DNA from: Deltaproteobacteria bacterium
GTDB lineage: Bacteria > Desulfobacterota > Syntrophia > Syntrophales > UBA2210
Direction: 5' to 3'
NCBI GenBank assembly: GCA_016935875.1
Contig: JAFGQD010000107.1
Coordinates: 1-10,783 of the forward strand
DNA: 10,783 bases
The translations under genes and the position numbers were made by a program. Under the pieces are notes generated by a model, which was given only the letters and a program-made list of their open reading frames with translations, ran no database searches and had not been told where the DNA came from. The stretch's first letter is position 1. The number at the start of each line of letters is the position of its first letter. Shown here one piece after another: positions 6,328 through 10,783 of the stretch.

Positions 6328-7641
6328 ATGGCTGTCTCATTTTATAATGTGCTGCTGTTTTTCGCGGCCATCTTCCTTATACCATTTTTCGCGGTGAAAA
6401 TCGTGTTTGCTGGAAAATACAGAAAGAGCATCGGCCCCAAGTTCGGATTTATCCCTCAGGAGGTCTTCGAAGAGATGAAAGGGTCACCCCGGATATGGGT
6501 GCATGCGGTGTCGGTGGGAGAGGTTACTGCCGCCGCACCCATCGTTTCGTCACTGAGAGAACGATATCCGAAGGCATGTATTGTCCTCTCCACAAGCACG
6601 GAGACAGGCCAGGAGATGGCGCGACGCCTGGTTACAGATGCCACATCACATATGTACTACCCCCTTGACATCCCCATGGTTGTCAGAAGGGTCATAGACA
6701 GGGTGAACCCGGATATCTTTGTTCCTGTCGAGACGGAAATATGGCCCAATTTCATCCGTGCCTGCAGGAAGAGGGGGACCAAAATCGTGATGGTAAATGG
6801 CCGGATCTCTCCCCGTTCCTTCGGGCGGTACAGAAAAACGCGATTTTTCTGGAAGCGGATTATGAATACGATTGACATGATAGGAGCCATATCCGCAATT
6901 GACGCCTCCAGACTGGAGACGCTGGGCGTGAAGCCATCCAAGATCCATGTTCTGGGAAACTCGAAGTATGACAGCCTGGCCGCGGGGGTGGATGACGCTC
7001 TGAGAAATACAATAGAGACAAGACTGGAAATACCTCACGAAACAAAGGTCTTCGTGGCGGGCAGCACGCATGAAGGCGAGGAGGAGGTAGTCCTGAAGGT
7101 GTATCGGGGGCTGCTCGAACGATATCCTGACATGGTTTTGATCATCGTCCCGAGGCATCCCGAGAGGGGCGGCGCTGTACGTTCTCTCGCGCACGATGAA
7201 GGTTTCAATGACTGCATTACGATGACAGAGATCAACAGGGGCGAGAAGCGTTCCGGTCGGCGGGTTATTATTGTTGATGTTATAGGAGAACTTTTCAAGG
7301 TATACAGCCTCGCCACGATAGTCTTCTGCGGCGGGAGCCTGGTTCCCAGGGGAGGACAGAATATTCTGGAGCCCGCTGCGTGGGGAAAGGTCGTTCTCTA
7401 TGGCCCTTCAATGGCTGATTTCACGGATGAGAGAGAAAGGCTGGAAATGGCGGGAGGCGGTATTACCGTCAGAGATGACAGAGAGCTTCTGGAGGAAGCG
7501 CTGAAACTGATGGAAAAGCCTGAAACCCTCCACAGGAAAGGAGAGGCGGGGCGTGAAATAGTTACCTCCAACATGGGGGCCGCACGAAGATACGCCGAAA
7601 TGATAGAAGAAAATCTAAAGCTGTTAAGTCCGAATTTTTGA
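6328..7641 (+). CDS. waaA: 3-deoxy-D-manno-octulosonic acid (Kdo) transferase
   Basis: The 437-residue GT-B glycosyltransferase (WaaA/KdtA) attaches Kdo from CMP-Kdo to lipid A precursor on the cytoplasmic face of the inner membrane. An N-terminal membrane anchor spans about residues 4-27. It is followed by the acceptor-domain signature RIWVHAVSVGEV (55-66), whose glutamate E65 corresponds to the catalytic base, and by VPVETEIWPNFIRACRKRG, a strong family block. The donor domain contains GSTHEGEEEVV and the sugar-nucleotide site GGSLVPRGGQNILEPAAWG. Length and order are normal. The ATG fits the family N-terminus, but no Shine-Dalgarno precedes it and a promoter lies immediately upstream. It stands alone on the + strand and converges with the por operon. 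Whether it adds one, two or more Kdo units cannot be told. Confidence 0.96.
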   Translation: MAVSFYNVLLFFAAIFLIPFFAVKIVFAGKYRKSIGPKFGFIPQEVFEEMKGSPRIWVHAVSVGEVTAAAPIVSSLRERYPKACIVLSTSTETGQEMARRLVTDATSHMYYPLDIPMVVRRVIDRVNPDIFVPVETEIWPNFIRACRKRGTKIVMVNGRISPRSFGRYRKTRFFWKRIMNTIDMIGAISAIDASRLETLGVKPSKIHVLGNSKYDSLAAGVDDALRNTIETRLEIPHETKVFVAGSTHEGEEEVVLKVYRGLLERYPDMVLIIVPRHPERGGAVRSLAHDEGFNDCITMTEINRGEKRSGRRVIIVDVIGELFKVYSLATIVFCGGSLVPRGGQNILEPAAWGKVVLYGPSMADFTDERERLEMAGGGITVRDDRELLEEALKLMEKPETLHRKGEAGREIVTSNMGAARRYAEMIEENLKLLSPNF

Positions 7642-7701
7642 TGAACTCATCACCATCCGATTATTTACTGTTTTGTCATCCACACATACAATAAAAAGAG
7701 G

Positions 7702-8601
7702 TTACCCCTCCGCCCGTTTCAGACATTCATTCCACCGGCTGTTCACCGATGCCTGGAGAGTGCCGAGCTGTTCGATACTCATTTTTTTGAATCTTCCCTG
7801 CTTCTCCACATAATTGACGAGGGGAGTGAGTTTCCCTCTTTCGGCTATGGTCTTGCTCCTGCCGGTGAAGCGGAACCGGTCGTTTTCTATCTCAAAGAGG
7901 ATGAACAGGCCCGTTTCAACGGCGAGTTTTCCGACCTTGACGGTATCCCTTACAGGATATCCCCATCCGGGAGGGCAGGGGGTGTCGATATGGATATACC
8001 GAGTTCCTCGTATCCTCTTGGCCTTGACGAATTTCTCATACAGGTCAATCGGATAGGAGGGCGAGACGGTGGCCAGGTAGGGGATATGGTGAGCCTCCAT
8101 AATTTTCAGAAAATCCTTCTTCGGTTCCTGTTTTGTCAGGACGGGTGTGGTTGTGGTTAAGGCACCCATGGGTGTTGCTCCTGAGCGCTGTGTCCCCGTA
8201 TTCATGTAACCTTCGTTGTCATAACACGCGAATATGAAGTCGGTATTTCTCTCCGCCGCGCCGCTCAGAGACTGTATACCAATGTCATAGGTTCCACCAT
8301 CCCCCGAGAGGGCCAGGACGGTTATGTCCGGTATATTGAGTGCATTCAGACCGGCCACGATACCAGAGGCGGACGCCGCATTGCTTGCAAAGGTGGTATT
8401 CAGGGCGGGTACGATTACCGATGTGGTGGGATACAGCCCGTGCAACACACACAGACAGCTTGGCGGTATCGCCACAATCGTGTTTTCCCTTAAAGCCTTG
8501 AGTATGTATCTGTACGCGAGAGAAAGCCCGCACCCCTGGCATGCCCGGTTTCCCGGCAGGATGTACTCCTTTTCATTTATCTTGAATATGTTTTCCTGCA
8601 T
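7702..8601 (-). CDS. porB: 2-oxoacid (pyruvate):ferredoxin oxidoreductase, beta subunit
   Basis: This is the thiamine-diphosphate-binding subunit of a four-subunit oxidoreductase that oxidises a 2-oxoacid with CoA to acyl-CoA, CO2 and reduced ferredoxin. The product has 299 residues. RACQGCGLSLAYRY supplies the first two cluster cysteines (C21, C24); C49 or C51 in PPSCLCV and C209 in DTPCPPGWG complete the set for one [4Fe-4S] cluster. The ThDP/Mg motif is SGDGGTYDIGIQSL (99-112) with CYDNEGYMNTGTQRSGATP (126-144), typical of PorB proteins. A modest AGGACGGA sequence precedes the ATG. It is the last gene of the operon, 50 bases behind porA. Pyruvate is the likeliest substrate, but 2-oxoisovalerate enzymes share these motifs. 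Confidence 0.93.
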   Translation of the reverse strand: MQENIFKINEKEYILPGNRACQGCGLSLAYRYILKALRENTIVAIPPSCLCVLHGLYPTTSVIVPALNTTFASNAASASGIVAGLNALNIPDITVLALSGDGGTYDIGIQSLSGAAERNTDFIFACYDNEGYMNTGTQRSGATPMGALTTTTPVLTKQEPKKDFLKIMEAHHIPYLATVSPSYPIDLYEKFVKAKRIRGTRYIHIDTPCPPGWGYPVRDTVKVGKLAVETGLFILFEIENDRFRFTGRSKTIAERGKLTPLVNYVEKQGRFKKMSIEQLGTLQASVNSRWNECLKRAEG

Positions 8602-8631
8602 TTTTCCGTCCTGTTCTAGTCTGTTTCACGT

Positions 8632-8649
8632 ATTGGGTTTCGAGTTGCC
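8632..8649 (-). repeat. Dispersed short repeat copy between porA and porB
   Basis: On the - strand this reads GGCAACTCGAAACCCAAT, the cleanest copy of the repeat family. It fills much of the 50-base porA-porB spacer and starts two bases after the porA stop codon. The 11-base core (8637-8647) is identical to those at 4598 and 10185. Confidence 0.6.
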
Positions 8650-8651
8650 TC

Positions 8652-9881
8652 TTATCCCCTGTCTTCAGCCTCAATCCCCGTATGACAGTTGAGCCAAATT
8701 GTTTTGTTGCCCGTCTCTCCGGACCCGACGGTATCGAGAGTTGCCCGTGCCGCATCCACAAGCTCTCCGGTCTTGACATCCCTTCCACCCAGTCCCGCTA
8801 TATAATTATGGATAGGTGCCCTGACATCCGTACCGTAAAAGGCGGCCTTCAGGTCTGAGCAGAGGCCCCCCTCATAGCCATAGCTGATACACTTTTCAAA
8901 GACCACGATCGCCTTCGCCTTTTTGAATGCCTGCGCAACGTCCTCCTTCGGAAAGGGCCTGTATGTCCTGATCCCGACGACACCCGCCCTGATCCTCTCG
9001 TCGCGCAGTGCGTCCACAGCCATAGTGGCTTCGGTGGCTATGGACCCCATACCCGTCAGTACCAGCTCGGCGTCTTCGGTCTTATATTCCCAGATCATCC
9101 CTCCATGGTCCCGCCCGGTCAGCGCGGCCCATTCATTGCTTGCTGCTACGATTATCTCTCTGGATTTTTCAAACGCAGCCTGCAGCTTGTACCTCATCTC
9201 CATGTAGCCATCACAGAGAACGCCCTTCGAGTTTTCCCTCCTTGAGGGGAAAAACACGGGGTTGATCGTCTTCGGATCGTCCGAAGAAAGGATGGTATGG
9301 GGCCTGTATGGAGGCAGAAATTTCTCTATCAGTCCGGAATCAGGGATCTCCACGGGCATCATCGTGTGTGAGAGAATAAAGCCGTCGTAGCAAACCATTA
9401 CCGGGATATATACCTCTTCCGCTATGCGGTATGCCTGTATGACGGTGTCGAGAATCTCCTGATTGTCTCTGCAGTATATCTGTATCCATCCCGTGTCTCT
9501 CTGCGAGAAGGAATCCTGCTGATCATTGAAGATGGACCAGGGCGCTCCCACCCCTCTGTTGACGCAGCACATGACAACTGGCAGTCTGGAACCCGACGCC
9601 CAGTGCAGCTGCTCATGCATATAGAGGAGACCGTTGGAGCTTGTCGCTGTAAACACCCTGGCGCCTACCGTAGATGCCGATATGCAGACGGTCAGAGAGG
9701 AGTGCTCGCTTTCTACCCTGACATATTCCGCCTTCAACTCCCCCCTTTCGACATATTCGGACAACAACTCCGCGAGACTGGTCTGGGGTGTTATAGGATA
9801 GGCCGCGATGACACCGGGTTTGGCAAGTTTCACCGCCTGTGCCGCCGCCTCATTCCCCGTGATAATACGGACATCATTCAT
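8652..9881 (-). CDS. porA: 2-oxoacid (pyruvate):ferredoxin oxidoreductase, alpha subunit
   Basis: The product has 409 residues. It has the transketolase-pyrimidine-like domain with ITGNEAAAQAV (7-17), the hallmark YPITPQT (28-34), VESEHSSLTVCISAS (56-70), TATSSNGLLYMHE (78-90) and the PorA block APWSIFNDQQDSFSQRDTGW (113-132). The central and C-terminal domain includes VLTGMGSIATEA and YRPFPKEDV, followed by FEKCISYGYEGGL, as in the CoA-binding/domain II region. The alpha subunit shapes the active site with beta. I chose ATG 9881 because AGGTGG lies six bases upstream; a TTG one codon earlier also keeps the frame. The start overlaps the porD stop by eight bases, indicating coupled translation. 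The C-terminal 20 residues or so (SGETGNKTIWLNCHTGIEAE) extend beyond the core. Confidence 0.93.
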   Translation of the reverse strand: MNDVRIITGNEAAAQAVKLAKPGVIAAYPITPQTSLAELLSEYVERGELKAEYVRVESEHSSLTVCISASTVGARVFTATSSNGLLYMHEQLHWASGSRLPVVMCCVNRGVGAPWSIFNDQQDSFSQRDTGWIQIYCRDNQEILDTVIQAYRIAEEVYIPVMVCYDGFILSHTMMPVEIPDSGLIEKFLPPYRPHTILSSDDPKTINPVFFPSRRENSKGVLCDGYMEMRYKLQAAFEKSREIIVAASNEWAALTGRDHGGMIWEYKTEDAELVLTGMGSIATEATMAVDALRDERIRAGVVGIRTYRPFPKEDVAQAFKKAKAIVVFEKCISYGYEGGLCSDLKAAFYGTDVRAPIHNYIAGLGGRDVKTGELVDAARATLDTVGSGETGNKTIWLNCHTGIEAEDRG

Positions 9882-10167
9882 CAATATCCACCTCTCTTAC
9901 CATCTTTATCGCGTTGGGGGGGCATTCCTCCGCGCAGATGCCGCATCCCTTGCAGTAATCCATGTCAATCTCAACAGGTATCGTCATGGACACAACTCCA
10001 TCCGGGCAGTAGAGCCAACACAGAAAGCAGGCTGGTTTTCCCTTGAGTTCCGGTATGCATTTTGTGCTGTCGATCACGGGCCTAACATCTCTCCACTCAC
10101 CCGTCTTGCCCGCCTCGCCGGCAGATGGTGTGCAGACGCCCGAAACATTGGTGTCACTATTTTTCAT
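9874..10167 (-). CDS. porD: 2-oxoacid (pyruvate):ferredoxin oxidoreductase, delta (ferredoxin-like) subunit
   Basis: This 97-residue 2x[4Fe-4S] ferredoxin subunit passes electrons from the alpha/beta active site to soluble ferredoxin. The family lead-in EWRDVRPVID (24-33) is present. The second cluster motif is canonical (C72, C75, C78, C82-P83). The first is unusual: C37 and C47 are ten residues apart inside CIPELKGKPACFLCWLYCPD, where ferredoxins normally have two residues between cysteines; C50 and C54-P55 are normally spaced. The ATG at 10167 gives the best N-terminus, with AGGAG about ten bases upstream. The frame is open to 10203 but that would deepen the overlap. The start overlaps the porC stop by 11 bases. 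Residues 1-23 are a low-conservation leader containing an extra cysteine (C12). Confidence 0.92.
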   Translation of the reverse strand: MKNSDTNVSGVCTPSAGEAGKTGEWRDVRPVIDSTKCIPELKGKPACFLCWLYCPDGVVSMTIPVEIDMDYCKGCGICAEECPPNAIKMVREVDIDE

Positions 10168-10762
10168 CTTCGTTCTTCTCCTGAGTTTCGAGTTGCTCCT
10201 CACTCCTTACGTAAAGCGTTCTTTCAAAGGCCGTCCTGATCGCCTGAAAATTAAAGGACGCCTTGCTCGGCGACATCTTTTTCTTTATTCCCTTTTCGAT
10301 ATTTTCAAGAGAGATAAGGCCCGACGCCATAGAAAGCGCCCCAAGAAGAGGGGTGTTCACAACAGGGACCCCGCTCATGCTGAGATGATGCTCCCATGCT
10401 ATCCCCGCGGCTTCGACCGTCGCCACTGAAAAGTTCCCATTGGTCTCGATCTGCTCCGGCGTCAGGGTCGTGTTGACAATGACCAGGCCCCCTTTTTTAA
10501 TTCTTCCTGCTCCGGTAGCGGCCTTAAGGAGGGATTCATCCAGGATGACAGCAATATCGGCAGACGCAATCTGAGAAAATGTCCTGATCGGCTCGTCCGA
10601 TATCCTCGTTGAAGCAGTGAGGGGTGCTCCCCTCCGTTCCGGCCCGAAGGTGGGGGCTGATGTAACTCCCCTAAAACCCTGAATATAAGCAGATTCTGCG
10701 AGTATCTGAGCCGCCAGGACAACCCCCTGGCCGCCTCTGCCATGCCATATTATTTCGTGCAT
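10157..10762 (-). CDS. porC: 2-oxoacid (pyruvate):ferredoxin oxidoreductase, gamma subunit
   Basis: The gamma subunit (201 residues) of the POR/KOR family carries the N-terminal nucleotide-fold motif WHGRGGQGVVLAAQ (6-19), then TSAPTFGPERRGAPLTASTRIS (34-55), which is strongly conserved in this family, and VVNTPLLGALS in the C-terminal half. It supports the CoA-binding part of the complex. The gene order gamma-delta-alpha-beta matches the four-subunit enzymes of Thermotoga and archaea. The charged tail (about 187-201, SEEQLETQEKNEDEK) is partly encoded by a copy of the dispersed repeat. The ATG is in family position; a purine-rich GTAAGAGCA precedes it, with a further GGAAGGGG at the window edge, so the operon may start here or include an upstream gene outside the window. 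Confidence 0.92.
   Translation of the reverse strand: MHEIIWHGRGGQGVVLAAQILAESAYIQGFRGVTSAPTFGPERRGAPLTASTRISDEPIRTFSQIASADIAVILDESLLKAATGAGRIKKGGLVIVNTTLTPEQIETNGNFSVATVEAAGIAWEHHLSMSGVPVVNTPLLGALSMASGLISLENIEKGIKKKMSPSKASFNFQAIRTAFERTLYVRSEEQLETQEKNEDEK
10181..10199 (-). repeat. Dispersed short repeat copy inside the porC 3' end
   Basis: On the - strand GGAGCAACTCGAAACTCAG shares the exact 11-base core CAACTCGAAAC with the copies near 4600 and 8640. Here it is translated as the QLETQ part of the PorC tail and directly borders the AGGAG ribosome site of porD. Confidence 0.5.
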
Positions 10763-10783
10763 TGCTCTTACTTTTCCCCTTCC

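Noticed and set aside
7693..7710. GAGG-loop-CCTC followed by five T on the - strand at the porB stop, a possible terminator
   Set aside because: The stem is only four base pairs and the T-run is short; not enough to call a terminator.
1..10783. Search for mobile elements, CRISPR arrays, tRNAs, toxin-antitoxin or defence genes
   Set aside because: No transposase, integrase, regularly spaced repeats, cloverleaf or recognisable defence protein was seen; the window is housekeeping in content.

Overview
This window reads as an ordinary chromosomal segment of an anaerobic Gram-negative bacterium. Kdo transferase (LPS core) and an outer-membrane-type lipoprotein point to a Gram-negative envelope, and a four-subunit 2-oxoacid:ferredoxin oxidoreductase points to anaerobic metabolism. 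The overall style (about half GC, holA with a large insertion, degenerate CAACTCGAAACCC-type intergenic repeats) recalls Desulfobacterota/Syntrophales-like genomes. That placement is an inference, not something the sequence proves. I see no tRNA, rRNA, CRISPR, insertion sequence, phage or defence genes, and no gene-free stretch longer than 300 bases.

Left part, + strand: the 3' end of a lipoate-protein ligase/octanoyltransferase (LipM-like) gene overlaps hisC. A strong intrinsic-terminator hairpin follows. Directly behind it is rpsU (ribosomal protein S21), with a TTG start and an exceptionally long Shine-Dalgarno match. Then come a LOG-family nucleotide phosphoribohydrolase and holA (DNA polymerase III delta), whose product is about 90 residues longer than usual in its N-terminal half.

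Middle, - strand (reading right to left from 6201 to 4039): a glycine-zipper lipoprotein, rpe (ribulose-phosphate 3-epimerase) and a YacP-like NYN-domain nuclease candidate. The lipoprotein is divergent from waaA (Kdo transferase, + strand). The 108-base spacer between them carries two back-to-back sigma70-type promoters, both with a perfect TTGACA -35 box. The waaA promoter lies so close to the ATG that the mRNA should be leaderless.

Right part, - strand: a compact porC-porD-porA-porB operon (gamma, delta, alpha, beta) for a pyruvate (or related 2-oxoacid):ferredoxin oxidoreductase. The gamma/delta and delta/alpha genes overlap. The delta ferredoxin has one cluster motif with unusual cysteine spacing. 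The operon probably begins at or just beyond the right edge.

The most interesting items are regulatory or structural rather than a new system: the rpsU leader, the leaderless waaA promoter pair, a dispersed short repeat family (one copy inside the porC coding tail and another in place of the NYN gene's ribosome-binding site), the HolA insertion, and the altered Fe-S motif in PorD.
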